Below the pieces are notes generated by a model, which did not search any database, was not told where the DNA came from, and was given only the letters and a program-made list of their open reading frames with translations. From positions 83,330,001 to 83,394,000 of the forward strand of contig NC_072895.1 in the NCBI RefSeq assembly GCF_027943255.1: a stretch of DNA of 64,000 bases, read 5' to 3'. This document shows positions 1 to 11,788 of this stretch, piece by piece. The DNA is from Anastrepha obliqua. Taxonomy: Eukaryota; Arthropoda; Insecta; Diptera; Tephritidae. The stretch's first letter is position 1. Each line of letters opens with the position of its first letter. Position numbers and translations under genes: made by a program.

Positions 1-390
1 ATTGCCGCCTTTCAAGTGCTTGTCTAGCGAAATCATACACACAATTAACTTGCTCTATGGTGGAGTGATACTTACGAAAACCAAATTGGTGAGCTGGAAT
101 GAGATTTCTTTGCGCAATTATTGGATTTATCCTTTTTAAAAGCAGCTTTTCGAAGAGCTTGGAGGCAACAGGCAATAGACTTATTGGCCTGTAATTGGAT
201 ACCACGCTCGGGGTCTTCCCTGGCTTTTGTATAAGGATGATTTCAGCAACTTTCCACTGAGTTGGGAAATACTCTTGTTTGATCATCGCGTTAAATATAA
301 TAGTGAGGAATTTGTATCCACATTTGGGCAGTTCTTTTAAAACCTTACTAGTTATTAGATCGTAACCTGGCGCATTTTTGGATTTATACA
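1..390 (-). mobile_element. Jockey-clade non-LTR reverse transcriptase fragment
   Basis: Read on the minus strand, this encodes the N-terminal half of a non-LTR reverse transcriptase: an APGYDLIT-like block, then KPGK, then SNYRPISLLP, then HQFGFRKYHST. This order is diagnostic of jockey-like RT domains 1-4. It runs off the left edge, so the catalytic FADD part would lie outside the window. No matching endonuclease is seen upstream on the minus strand; at about 390-420 it abuts a mariner relic. It is probably a 5'-truncated dead copy. Confidence 0.8.
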
Positions 391-404
391 ATTAATTAAT
401 ACAT

Positions 405-1430
405 GATATTATGTGAAGTATGTGCCAGTGGAAGCTACAACTTTACTCCATCTTTCAGACAGGATACGGACACCTCGCACGAAAAATTCGAGTTCTTTTG
501 ACTTGATCCATTCATTGATCCAGTTTGCGATGTTCTCGTAAGAAGTGAACCGCTCTCCAATATGGACTGACTGCATTGATCGAAACGAATGGTAATCCGA
601 GGCGCAATGTCTGGAGAATATGGCGGGTGGGCGGTTGGTGCAAGATTTTTCAATTTAGTCCCTCTAAATATTTCTGGACCGATTTAGCAACGTGTCATGC
701 AGTAAAATCAGTTTGTTATGTCTATCGTCCCATTTTGGCCGCTTTAGCGGCAGACGGTAAAAATCGCTAGTGATGGTTTCAGATGGTTTAAAGAGTTCAT
801 AATAGATGACACCCTTCTGATCCCACCAGATGCACAATATAACCTTTGAAGCATGAATTTTCAAGAAGCATCTCACACGTTACCAAACACCTGTCCTTCA
901 ATTGATGTGGCACCCAGTTACCTGCTTTCTGGACCATTCGCATCGCGTGCAAACGTTTACCGACGGTTAATCTTTCAATATCCAATTCTTTAGACATATC
1001 ATCAAGGGTTCGATATGCATCTTCATCCAGTAATTGTTGTAGTTGAGTATCTTCGAATTTTTTCGTACCCCTTCGCGATCTTTATCACTCACGCCGAAAT
1101 TGCCGCTTTGGAAGCGTCGAAGCCACTCTTTATAAGTTGTATTTAAGGGAGTCTGATTACCTTAAATATTAATCAATATACGCCACGTTTCAGCTGCACT
1201 TTTCTTTAGAAGGTAATAATGAAGAATGACTTCCCGCAAATGTTCTTTTTTCGGGACGAACGTAAACATTTTTGACGTTAGATAAAAAAGGAACCTTGCG
1301 CTTCAAACGAATGTCAACTACTGCGATCGAGACCTCACATATACACCTTCAAATCATTAGTATATTACTAGGGCGAACACAAAAGTAATATCAGCAGCGA
1401 CACCTCTTTTACGAGGGTAGAATTTTATTC
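405..1430 (-). mobile_element. Degenerate mariner transposon (full span, inactivated)
   Basis: The minus-strand reading shows, in order, the mariner N-terminal helix-turn-helix (start near 1275, KSAAETWRIL-like, EWLRRFQSGNFGV-like), the linker (ERLTVGKRLHAM.MVQKAGNWVPHQL), a partial catalytic region and a C-terminal SPDIAP...SIWNEWIK-like stretch. Several frameshifts and stops break it, and the region between the first and second catalytic aspartates is shortened. A second copy of the same family in the same orientation lies at 58695-59370, with near-identical outer sequence at both ends, which fixes the approximate boundaries. Terminal repeats are too decayed to define exactly. Confidence 0.8.
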
Positions 1431-1959
1431 CGATATTAAAAAAAAATATTTATCTTAAAAATAGTCAAGACTTTCCAACACGTGGTGTTTCTATAATTTC
1501 GCAACGGAGTATAGTTAAAACAGAGTTTAGATAAATCCTGCCACAGTAATACGTCTTTTAGTGAAGGTGCCTGAGTAATTCGAGGTAGGAAATACTCCCT
1601 TAATTTCGCAAAATTTTTTTTCTGATTTCAACAATGCGTTGTGGGAGAGATAACCGTTTTCTTTAACGTTATAAGTAAGTTCTTTTTTTATAAGTTAGTT
1701 GGTACGTACAGTAAAGGTAAAGCTTCTCATGAAAATTCAAAAATTTCTGTTCAAATGCTAATATTTTATTAGTCCTACTACCCACATGGAAAATATAAAA
1801 ATAAATTTAAAGGTGCATCAATGTACTGTCAAAGTCAATAAATAAATACAAAAACTTAAGCATATTAAATGCATAAGAAGAAATCTGAAAAACGGGCTAA
1901 TGTGAACGCTTTTGTGTCTTAACTTGTCTTAACAATACCATCTCACAATACCATCACAA
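1431..1959. other. AT-rich stretch, nothing recognised
   Basis: No ORF of note, no tRNA and no clear repeat boundary. It separates a mariner relic from a Tc1-like relic. Confidence 0.5.
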
Positions 1960-2712
1960 TTACCACCTCGGTCCTTTTTGGCACAATCTCATAAAAAGAT
2001 TCCCAATTTTTTGGAACTGTATTTTCCCATACCTAGAGGGCTCCCAATGGTCTTGTTAGAGTCCTTTTATTCCCTGTTTATTCATCTAAAGGTGTTCGGT
2101 GGGACTCAAATCTGGGAAGCGGGAATGGAAATCGATCAGTTTGATTCCATTTTCTACAAACCACGTTTTTGTTATTTTTTTCGTATATTTTTGGGCATTA
2201 TCCTGGATAAAAATATGTCCCTGCCCACGTTCAAATCCAAATATTTATATCTAGACATACAAATTCGGCAGAATGGTAATATAATCAGCAGCCGGCATTG
2301 ATTCATTCCTTTGACGAGTAATACCGAGCTCTATTAGGCGCAAGCATCTCCAGACCACACCAAATGTCAGCCTTTGGCACATGATGCGCTTCTGTAAATC
2401 AACTTGTTTATAAATCCTTCATATGCGCCCATCTAACCCTGCTCGATCAATTTTAATTTCATCGGGCTAAATAACATTTTAAGCAAATGCGAATTTTTTT
2501 GTCACAAACGTTGATTCCATAGTTCTCTTTAAGAACTTCAAACTGATACATGATTCCTGTGCTAGAACTTGGTATTATCACATTTGGAGACTGCAATTGG
2601 TGTCAAATGATGAGCTACGCACCCGCTATAAGAAAACGCCAGTTGAAATTGAGATTCGCGAGCGTAATTGGCCGCGGCGCGTTGGCAAATAATAATAATA
2701 ATGAAGAGTTTA
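1960..2712 (-). mobile_element. Tc1-like transposase relic
   Basis: On the minus strand, near 2110-2215, an IFIQDNAQKYT-like block is followed by a WF..NGI..IDFHSRFPDLSPTEHL-like block. This is the second aspartate region plus the final acidic region of a Tc1-family DDE transposase, where the usual wording is QDNAPKHT...W.S.SPDLNPIEHLW. Stops and frameshifts interrupt it throughout. The N-terminal DNA-binding part is barely recognisable towards 2550. No terminal inverted repeat was found on the left. The right side abuts a MITE. Confidence 0.7.
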
Positions 2713-2715
2713 TCG

Positions 2716-2952
2716 TACAAAGTGGCGCAAAATTAATCATTTTATTGGAAGATTTGTAATTTTTGCAAATGGCATCGTACATCAATAACATTTGCCACTT
2801 GTGAACTAGACAACTACGGCATACAAACAGACAAGCAGCTCATAAAGGTTAGAAAAATTTCCATCACCCAAAAGGATTTTTGTTTTACTTATTAAAAAAG
2901 TTATTTCAAAACAAAATTGATGATATTTTAATTGGTGAGGCAAGCTTTGTTA
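2716..2952. mobile_element. MITE copy 1 (CAAGGTGGCGC family)
   Basis: About 235 bp, beginning TACAAAGTGGCGCAAAATTA at a TA dinucleotide. It matches the other two copies (14595-14814, 46999-47236) internally, notably at TTGCCACTTGTGAACTAGA. The right end is decayed (ATTTTAATTGGTGAGG for the expected ATTTTGCGCCACCTTG). Length, TA flanks and absence of coding sequence fit a non-autonomous Tc1/mariner-type element. Confidence 0.7.
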
Positions 2953-4235
2953 GAATTTAATAAATCCAATCGTATAAAAATTTTTGGGTTTTCAGGACAA
3001 CTTTAACGAGCAATTGGTTAAATGCTCTTTACCTGGTTTCCCAATAAGAAATCGATTAAATAAAAATTATTATTTTTCCATTTTGATAAAAACTACTTAA
3101 TTCCAAAAATAATATTACAACAAAATTTCTCCGAGTGTATTTAGATTACGAAATTGTACGTTCACTATCCCTAATACGAATATGCAAGTTTGCCATTTCT
3201 TTTATTAGCTTCCACACAATGCATACATTATTTTGGATTAGATACATAGATATGTATGTATGTATGTTCTTCCGGAAAGTCATTAGCATTATTTTAACCC
3301 ATTTAGCAACTTCTTTCTCTACAAAGTCATGCATTCCAAAAATCTCCAACTTCTTTGCTGTTGGGGTTGTATTTGATTAGTCAAAAGCTTGTTAAGAAAA
3401 TTCATATGCTTCAATTTGCATATAGTGAGCAATTTATAAATTTTCTGGCCTCACATCCATTCCCTCCCTCTTCGATAACTAAGTACAACTGAGAAACTTA
3501 TCTTTTACAATTTTCTATGCATAAAACTTGCACACATAGGTATTATTCATCTGCTATGCTTCGTTGGTCCTGAGCATTTTTAAACTTTTTTTCATAATTT
3601 TTCATTTGAATTTCTCTGGCAATAGTTTTATTGAAATTTCTTCTTTTTCTTTTAACTACAAAATTTGTTAAAGTGTTCTATGCTAATGAAAGCCTTTTAG
3701 GTAAATAAGACATGTACTATTTGGCTGATGCCCTTCAAGCATCTTTCCACTTGTGTTAGTGAAATTGTGACTTTTGTCTTTTGGTTGCTTTTGAGTGGCG
3801 TTTTTGATTGTTCAAATAGTTTGTTGGCTGCACAAATTTGCCGCTGCTTACTTCTCTAGCTGGAAATCCAATCAAAGCGGTATTTACGTTTCCTGTTATA
3901 ATAAATGCAAATTGCGAAGGGAACTTGAGAAAAGTCTAAAATAAAGTTTGAAATTGGAAAAAATTAGATTGGGCTTTGAATTATACGAATTCAACTTGCT
4001 AAATTTCTACAATAAAAATTCCATTAAAAATTATTTCACAGCAATCAACACACAAAATTTAGATGAAAAATTACTTTCCAACACAAAATTGCTTTCAGTC
4101 AGACTTTTTTTTACTTAACTTTAATAAATCACTGACATCTTTTCTTACATTAGAGTAAAATTATTTTATAAGTAACTATTGGTATTATCTAAGGGAATGC
4201 AGAGAAGGTTGAAATATGGACAGGATAAATGGCTA
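2953..4235. other. AT-rich non-coding stretch
   Basis: Nothing recognised. There is a short ATGT-type microsatellite near 3245-3265, and the small ORFs have no recognisable content. Confidence 0.5.
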
Positions 4236-4239
4236 CCCG

Positions 4240-5040
4240 AGTAAAGTGCCCAGTTCAACAAATATTCAAAATTCATCTGTTGTGATGCCATACAGGGGGT
4301 GATGCCAGACAACTGGCAAAAAGAGAGAAGTGGCCTTGGATTAGAGAATCATGACCAACGGTGGCTACTTACGTTCGTATTAGCCACTCCAAGCTACTGA
4401 TGAATCTCAACAACTGTGTGATATTTAAGACCGCAATTTCCGCATGTGTAGCGAAAAAGTGAGAGTCTAGATGTCTAAACCTTCGCCCGAGGAGAGCAAG
4501 GCAGCTAAGAAGAAGGTGCTGAAATGATTTCACCTCGTCTTCCAGACAACTTCTGCAGAAAGGACTTGAAGCAATCCCAAGCCTCAACGGATATCTAACG
4601 GGCAATGCCGGCAAGGGTACCCACCAAATTGGCGAGCTGCGGTTTTGTTAGCCTTAGAAGTTCCTTCGAGCGTCCACGATCTACGAGTGGTGAGAAAGAG
4701 CTCCCGACTTGCACTAGCCCAGCGCTCGCAGAGTTAAAGCAAGGACCATCTTGATAGGAGAAGACCACAGATTCTCAAAGGAATCTCAATCTTCTCATTT
4801 TGCGGTGAAATCCTCTCCAGGATCCCCTGTCTAGCCAGCTCATCAACCCAGCAGTGAGAGCGGGAACCCGAATGAAGTATCGAAGTATTCAGATACGGTC
4901 GAAAAAGAAATTAGGCATTTGCCGACTAATTTCGAACGCACAAGCAACCAGCCCAAGGCTCTAATTGCCGCCTGGCACTTCGACAGCCAGGTGTTTACAT
5001 CCTTTACAGTAATTACAAAAGTAAGCAATCAATCAGTGTT
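4240..5040 (-). mobile_element. Non-LTR retrotransposon 3' fragment: RNase H and C-terminal zinc-knuckle
   Basis: On the minus strand a ribonuclease H piece appears first (SQAAIRALG, followed by KLVGKCL), then an R.PLRLGI..SPFCRSCLEDEVKSFQHLLLSC block, which is the Cys/His C-terminal domain typical of RNase-H-bearing I/R1/LOA-type non-LTR elements. Several stops and a frameshift divide it. It faces a second element of another family (5041-5450) head to head. Confidence 0.75.
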
Positions 5041-5450
5041 TTCACATTTTCACTGATGGCTCCAGCATCTATTTACTGTTCAAGAAGCGATGAATTTTGT
5101 TGTGGAAAACAGATGCAGAGGTAAGCAGAAGAGACTGTAGATATTTGGCTGGACTGATGACGGTCTACTTTCTATGGGCGAAGCACATGAAAAAGGTAGG
5201 CATCTCAGACAGTGCACTCTGCCCAGCATATGAGCATGTGGAGAAAATGATGAGACGGCGGACCACTTTCAGGACGTCTGCCCTGCCTTCCCTCGAATCA
5301 AGCTTGAGTTCTTTGGCACTGATGTGTTAAGAAGTGATCACCTTGCCTCCTTGACACCTCGAGATCTACTCAGACTACTTCGGAAGTCGGGTAGATTTAA
5401 GGAAAATTAAAAAGGGAACGCGAGTGCAGTATAATGGACTTAATCGTATC
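5041..5450 (+). mobile_element. RNase-H non-LTR element family A, internally deleted 3' copy
   Basis: It opens with the RNase H block FTDGS followed by a remnant of the helix A.NFVVEN.CRG, then jumps directly to the C-terminal domain SRRDCRYLAGLMT...HMKKVGISDSALCPAYE, so the middle of RNase H is deleted. The last coding piece (LLRKSGRFKEN-like, then stop) and the following 3' UTR match the copies at 17818-18579 and 44752-46140. A poly(A) tail is not preserved. Confidence 0.75.
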
Positions 5451-7070
5451 CCGAAAAAAAGCAACCAATCCACTGCTGCTTTAATTGAGGCTACCTCCGC
5501 GTGGAAAATACTAAAGTGTGCCGGAGGCCTAAATTTGAACTTGGTGGGGAACTTCTCGCCACATTCAGTGGCTTTCAACCAACCTGTAAGTTGTATATAT
5601 AAATAATTTTAATTTATGCTGTTGATTTTTTTAAATAATTACTGTATGTGTACGTGTATATATCTGTAGTAGTATGTGTACATGTGAACTGGCACAATAA
5701 TTGCGGTCTCATCCCTGCAATAATTTTTTAGTAACGTTTAATGTTGGAGCTTTTCCTTCGACAATGAATAATTAACCCAAATATTTCATGCAGTGAATCT
5801 CAAAAAAAAGAAAAATCATCCAAATATTAATATACTTCACCTTAGCAGTGCAGCAAAGCGAGCTTAGTTTTTTGTAGTTATGAATTAATTGATTTCAACA
5901 AAATAATTACAAATTTTACTCAACTAAATCCATTTTAATTCAATTTGCGAGTGATTTTAACAAAAATTAAATTTTCATGACATTTAAAACGGTCCGAAAT
6001 TTGCCAACTGAAATATTATAATTTTGTGCTGCTAAATAATTAAAAAGGCATTTAACTCAATAAATTTTAAATTAAATTTAACTCAACAAATAGCAAGCAG
6101 TTCTACAATTTTTTTATACCAAACCATTTGTGTTGACCTTATAGATGTTGTGCAACCAAAATGACTTGATTGCGTGCAAAAGCGCTAACCAAATAAAAAA
6201 GCAAAACTAAGCTTGCATGTGTGTATGTATGTATAATCACATATATACACATATACGGATGTATACATAGGTAAGTAGAAAACAACAAACGCATGAATTC
6301 AATTTGATAACCACTAAAGTGACAATTAAAATATGCATTACGTCGGTTTAACAGCTATAACGACACCAAAAACAAAAATAATTACAACAATAGCGCCTAA
6401 CAGTTAATTGCAATCGATTTAATTGTCATTTTTAATTACGTGCTAATTTTTAGTTTCAGAATTTTCATAATGAACACCAACTCATACTCAGCACACGCAA
6501 ATGATCGCAAATGCGAATGCAGTAGAAAATAGGAACAGTCTTCCATCGGACTAGTTCCTTTCATGGATACAAAACTTTCATCAAAAAGTGCCTGGTATAT
6601 ATTCAGAAAATTCAAATTACTAGTTTATGCCTCAAAAGTGATATTATTGCTTTCAAAATACCCCACCAAGAATTCCAACGCACTTATGCTAGCGTAAGTA
6701 AAATTCCATTGTGACACTGGTACGTTTACAAGTAAGGCTGTCAATAATTGTCGCGTGTGATTTTGCAGTTTTCAGTAAATGTAATTCGAATCTTGATAAG
6801 TAAAGATCGTCACAGCTTTCAGTGGAAAAATGTGAAGCTAAGTTGTGAAAATTGCTTATGGATTATTGTTAGTATTGTTAATGTTATCTATAAGTATCTA
6901 CGAAACGTGTACCAGTTGCCAGAGCCTGTAGTTTTAGTATTGTTTAAAGATGTAAAAAAAACTTGTTTTTCATTTAGAAGATATTATTTTATAAGTTTTT
7001 CTATTCACTGTACAGAGTGTTGAAAAAGAATGTGAAATATTTAAGGTGGTTATAGTACGGGCCAAAATAA
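5451..7070. other. AT-rich non-coding stretch
   Basis: No recognisable gene. GTAT-type microsatellite near 6210-6260. The 91-codon open frame starting near 6748 has no recognisable domain and a composition like its surroundings. Confidence 0.5.
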
Positions 7071-7079
7071 CCAAAAACT

Positions 7080-7605
7080 TACTTACCCACATATATTCCC
7101 CGATCAAAGATCACAATCCGTTGCCGGATTAAGGCCTTCTGCAACAAATCTCGACAGGCGTAACTGCTTTGCGCGCGCCTTCTCCAATTGTTACACCACG
7201 CGATGATAGGGTTCCCTCATCTTGGTCCTTCTATCGGAACCTCGGTCTTCACACATCTCGTTGTGCTCTAACTTACCATCTGAACACCTTCTTTGCTAGG
7301 GCTTCTGCATCCATACGCTCGACGTGATCAGCCATCGCAAGCGCTGAATATTGATGCGCTTCACTATCTCCAACTCGTCGTAGAGCTCATACAGCTCGTG
7401 GTTCATTCGGCAGTTCGCCAACACGAAAAAGGCCGAAGATTTTCTCAAGTATCTTTCTTTCGAAAACTTCAAGAGCTGCTGCATCAGTCTGCGACACAGC
7501 CCATGCTTCAGCGCCATAAAGTAGCAGCGTCTTGTAGAATGTCGGGCGAGAGAGATCTCTGCTACGCATCTGCTTCCTACCACCACATCTATTAGTAAGC
7601 CTTAT
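7080..7605 (-). mobile_element. RTE-like non-LTR retrotransposon C-terminal fragment
   Basis: The minus strand reads LYGAEAWAVSQTDAAALEVF, then ERKILEKIFG, NHELYELYDELEIVKRI and QRLRWL, the conserved tail after the RT domain in RTE-like elements. A frame change separates the first and second half. The upstream RT and endonuclease are absent, as expected for a 5'-truncated insertion. Confidence 0.75.
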
Positions 7606-7789
7606 TTTTAGGCTTATCTCCCGGCTGACTTCGTTTGTTGTTGTGACGGTGGTGCCAAATATATATATTCCTTGAAAATTTCAAATGACCAAAAAAGTTT
7701 TAATAAATATGTAATCGCAAACTAACGGTTTTGGAGATATGGCAAGTTATTCCTTTCTCAATCATTTATTTCCAATAATTTGTTTTCCT

Positions 7790-8415
7790 AAGGTCTGGCT
7801 GCAAGTCTTCTTCCTCTTAATCGGCACGATAACCACTTTCGCGATTTTGGCCGACTTTAATAAAGCGCGCCAGACGTTTTCTTGTGCTAATCAGCGCCAA
7901 TTGGGCACACCAAGTGAGGCCAAGTCCTTCTCCACCTGATCTTTCCAACGCAGAGGAGGCCGCCCTCTTCCTCTGCTACCACCAGCTGGTACCGCATCAA
8001 ATACTTTCAGAGCCGGAGCGTTTGAATCCATTCGGGCGGCATGACCCAGCCAACGTAGCCGCTGGATCTTTAATCGCTGCGTTATGTCTATGTCGTCGTA
8101 AAGCTCTCACAGCTCATCGTTTCATCGCCTGCGATACTCGCCGTTGCCAACGTGCAAAGGTCCAAAAATCTTCCGCAGAATCTTTCTCTCAAACACTCCA
8201 AGCGTCGCTCCATGGGATGTTGCTATCGTCCACGCTTCTGCGCCATACGTTAGGTTGGGCATAAAAGAGAGGGCTTTACTACTCAATTGCCTATTTAGTC
8301 CAAAGTAGCACTTGTTGGCAAGAGAGATTTTACGTTGGATTCCCTGGCTGACATTGTTATCGGTGTTAATACTGGTTCCCAAATAATTGAAATGACAAAG
8401 CATCAACCCACCATG
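7790..8415 (-). mobile_element. RTE-like non-LTR retrotransposon C-terminal fragment
   Basis: The minus strand shows YLGTSINTDNNVSQGIQRKI, then YGAEAWTIATSHGATLGVF, ERKILRKIFGPLHVGNGEYR, then (in another frame) IQRLRWLGHVVRMDSNAP and a VEKDLASLGVPNW-like end. It is longer than the neighbour at 7080-7605 and in the same orientation. The two differ in sequence, so they look like separate insertions, not a local duplication. Confidence 0.8.
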
Positions 8416-9034
8416 ATAAACAAGTCCATGTAATAAAGGAGCTGCAAAAAATGTATCAGTGGAATATCTCAAAAACCATTAGCTTGTTGACCCATGTTTG
8501 TCGAGATCTTTTTGGGACTTTTGTTCCATCCTGTTATATTGCACATTCTTATTTAATACGATATATAAAGTCCATGTTTAGTAATAACACTTTTAAAAGA
8601 AACTGTGAGCCATTATTGGAGCCAATGTTTTTCAATTTCCACGACCCACTGGAAATTATTTTTAAGACTTTAACATTCATTACGACAAAAATCGATTTTT
8701 CTGAAATCTTAGAATGGTGTTGTTCTTCAAGTACTTTGGTAATAAGACTACCCTTATCTCTTATAAGAGATTCGTTTTAATATTCCAAAACGCAGTCTCT
8801 AGCGCTCATTTATCTCTCCTATTGGGCAATTATTTAAGCCAAGTTTGTAATCAATGCTCCTTTATTCAGAGCCATGCAAGAGTTGAATATAATATCCCAA
8901 AATGTTATAATAGACTCTACTCTACCTAAACCAGCTTTTGTAAATTTCCTGCACACAATATTTTGATGTTAAACATTCATTATTATTTTATTTTAATTCT
9001 AATCGTAAGTCCGTATATAGGTATGTACATATAC
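8416..9034. other. Non-coding stretch
   Basis: Nothing recognised beyond short uninformative open frames. Confidence 0.45.
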
Positions 9035-9225
9035 AGTTTGTCAAGAATATCTTTGCATAGTGAGGAAAAATTTAAAGTTTTAGCTTTGATCGAGAATTCC
9101 AACAACAAATAAAAAAGCAAACAAAAAATGTATACACACATTCCATTATTGTACTTGTCTACGACTATTAGGCACCAACAGTTATTAAATAAACACACAC
9201 ATTACAAAAACAACAACAAAAAAGA
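9035..9225 (+). repeat. Left arm of long inverted repeat flanking a hAT relic
   Basis: About 190 bp whose reverse complement recurs at 10626-10807. The arms match from the outer end (CAGTTTGTCAAGAATATC) to the inner end (TGTTTTTG.AATGTGTGTG) with scattered mismatches. The loop between them is about 1.4 kb. Confidence 0.85.
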
Positions 9226-9512
9226 TGTTTACTCTATTTAAAAAGTGTCAAAAAAATCTTTGCATAACTGATGAAAACAACAAAAATGCGGTCTATTTAT
9301 CAAAATGCATATTATGTTATAGTGGTATAACATTTAAACATTGAAAAACTCATTGATAAAATTTTTGATAGAATTAATTGTGAAATATTGATTAAAATGA
9401 ATTTTAGAAAACTCTTCCGCAGATCTGAAATAAGAAACGCAGCTGAAAAAAGTTAAAATTTTTTATTCATTTTGTGAGCCTTACAAATATTTGAAAATGA
9501 CTGCCACGATGC

Positions 9513-10064
9513 TTAGAATTTTGCTTTTCTTGCTTTAGCTGAGGCAAAAGCTCTTGTAATATAATCGAAGTCGAATTTCCTTGCTAACTCAGATTCCAAA
9601 TACAAAGTTGCCAATCCTGTTACTCGACTCTGAGTTGAACAAGAACGATGGTAGTCTTTGATCCTTGATAAAGCGCTGAACGATCTTTCGGCGCCGGCAA
9701 CCGACACTGGCAGGGTGCAGAATATTCGCAAAGCAATGCAGATGTTCGGGAACAGAGTATCCAAGTTTTTAGCTGTGATGGCATTCAACAAGTCGAACAG
9801 AGGCATACAACATTCCGAATTTCCAGTAAAATTCGACTTGTACACACTCTTCAAGTGACACATCTCAATTGAGATTTCTTCCGACACATCAGAAGGGTAT
9901 TTTTTAGCAAAATTAAGAGTTGCTGTCTGAAGTTCTGCTTTTTCAATTTTAGGAAATAGCCGGAGGAATGAGAAAATGTTGTTTATGTTTTTAATTGCAG
10001 TAAACCGATTTTCAATACCAGTGATAACTGAGTCCATGATGACGAAACTCAAAATAATTGACAA
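9513..10064 (-). pseudogene. hAT transposase C-terminal (dimerisation domain) relic
   Basis: A 183-residue open frame ends with VAGAERSFSALSRIK, then RVTGLATLYLESEL and FDFDYI. This is the hAT-family C-terminal dimerisation region as found in ZMYM1/transposase-like proteins. Full hAT transposases are usually 500-700 residues, and the BED finger and catalytic DDE region are missing here. The start methionine is arbitrary, because the true N-terminal part is gone. It lies inside the loop of an inverted repeat. A GC-rich GGGCCCGGGGG block near 10606-10616 may be a decayed element end. Confidence 0.75.
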
Positions 10065-10625
10065 GATTACCAGAATGTAATGTTATTTCACACAGCAAAC
10101 TTTTCTTGAAAAGGGCCACGCATTAGTTGCCGAAACATAAAAAAATAAAATAAAAGTGGGAAATTGAATGGGGAAACGAATTTAAAAAATTATTTATATA
10201 ATAACATACCCAGTGAAAAATCAAAAATTTCTAGTCTAAAAAAGTATTATTGCTATCTCTACATTTAATTCTTTATCAACGTAAGGACAAATTGCTTTAA
10301 AGAATAACTACGTTTCAAAATTGGTCTTCATTTAAAATACAACTATCTAAATTTAATCTAATCATCACTATAATTATTAATTACCTTATAAATCAGTAGC
10401 ACAAAATGTTTCATTTTAATAAGAGCACAATAATATACAGTTTTGTATCACCATATTTTATTTATTCTTCGTAATCGTGATCATAACATTCGATATGGTG
10501 ACACCAAAAAAAGTCTGTGACGGAACTCTGTATTATTTACTATATTTTTTCAAGCAGGAAATTTCTTGGAATTACCCTCGAGTCCGGGCCCCTCTGAAAA
10601 CTCCGGGCCCGGGGGAAAAAGTACC

Positions 10626-10807
10626 CTGTTGTTTTTGAAATGTGTGTGCTTATTTAATAACTGTTGGCGCCTAACCGTCGTAGACAAGTACAGTAATGGA
10701 ATGTGTGTATACATTTTTTGTTTGCTTTTTTATTTGTTGTTGGAATCCTCGATCAATGCTAAAATTTTAAATTTTTCTTCTCTATGCAAAGATATTCTTG
10801 ACAAACT
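10626..10807 (-). repeat. Right arm of long inverted repeat flanking a hAT relic
   Basis: Reverse complement of the block at 9035-9225. The match ends outward at ATTCTTGACAAACTT. Just inside it lies a G/C-rich stretch (GGGCCCCTCTG...GGGCCCGGGGG). Confidence 0.85.
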
Positions 10808-11540
10808 TTAAATGCATTAATTAGTCTGCAAAAATTTCTGCTTTATAGACTTAAATAAATAAACCAGCGCAACAGCATCGATTTATTACGATTTCCAAGC
10901 AAATGCCCTTCTTTGTCCGAACTACTTCTTCTGTCGAACTACTCGTGTGGTTTTCAATCTCATTCGAAGATGCGCAGAAGATATTTTTGGTCGCAACGAA
11001 CCTCTTTTATACTACGCCATGTGAAGATCCGAGAAAGATATACAAAATGATTCCTTCTATGCAGATCTGTTGCCTTCCAGATGAGGGCAAAGTTGCTCTC
11101 TACTCAAAACTCAAGTTTCGATTTCACGCTCCTTGATATAGCAGATAAGGAAGGCATCAGAAGTCCAATTATGATCGATATGACTTCTTAGCGCATCTTT
11201 TTACATTGACTTGGTCGAAATTATAAACATTTTGGAGAATTATTTTATTTTGCATTTTCCGTTCATGACTCTGAGGAAAGAGTTAGTGTTGATTCAAAAT
11301 CGTTTAGCAAATAACATCAACATCATCATGATAAAATTGTGACATAAAATTACGTTTGTTTTCAAATGTCATTGGAAATTTCACATCACACTCGCAACAC
11401 AATTGTGGCAACTTTTATTCGTTGCATGCAATTTCCATGTCGCTTCATGAATTTTATCTATTGCGATTAAAATTGTTCGATAAGTGTGCAGCGAATTGTA
11501 GCTGCTTCCCGACAATTCGAACCACCTACACCAATAACAA
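10808..11540. other. Upstream region of the peptide gene, non-coding
   Basis: No domain recognised, including in the 77-codon frame at 10903-11136. It probably contains regulatory DNA of the gene that follows, but no specific motif is convincing. Confidence 0.4.
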
Positions 11541-11547
11541 ATTCTAA

Positions 11548-11586
11548 TATAAATTGTGCAGCAAATCGCTTCAATGGTTGCATTCA
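11548..11586 (+). promoter_or_regulatory. Candidate core promoter (TATA box and initiator) of the peptide gene
   Basis: TATAAA at 11548-11553 is followed about 35 bp later by ATTCAGC (11582-11588), which resembles a fly initiator. The spacing is a few bases longer than ideal. A transcript starting here would have a short non-coding leader before the ATG at 11789. Confidence 0.4.
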
Positions 11587-11645
11587 GCAAATAACTTTGT
11601 AAGCGCTCTAACCGCAGTCGCATTCAACTAAGTAAAATTATTCAT

Positions 11646-11759
11646 GTAAGTTGGAAGGATTCGTATGAGCTTTTAATATTTCAAATTTGTCTTCCGTTGA
11701 CTGCGCAGTAATCATCTATTTTTAATGTTTATTCTTTTGCAACATTGTGTACTAAGCAG
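11646..11759 (+). other. Candidate 5' UTR intron of the peptide gene
   Basis: A perfect donor, GTAAGT, follows TTCAT at 11641-11645. A possible acceptor, TACTAAGCAG, ends at 11759, 29 bases before the start codon. The pyrimidine tract is moderate and the branch-like TACTAA is very close to the acceptor, so the acceptor is uncertain. Confidence 0.3.
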
Positions 11760-11788
11760 CAATATTGCTACATTTTATTGCCGCAACA

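Noticed and set aside
6748..7023. 91-residue frame
   Set aside because: No start context, no splice-linked neighbours and a composition like the surrounding non-coding DNA.
11369..11383. NF-kappaB-like site TGGAAATTTC upstream of the peptide gene
   Set aside because: It lacks the GGG start of good fly sites, and a single weak match is expected by chance in AT-rich DNA. It is not used as evidence for an immune role.
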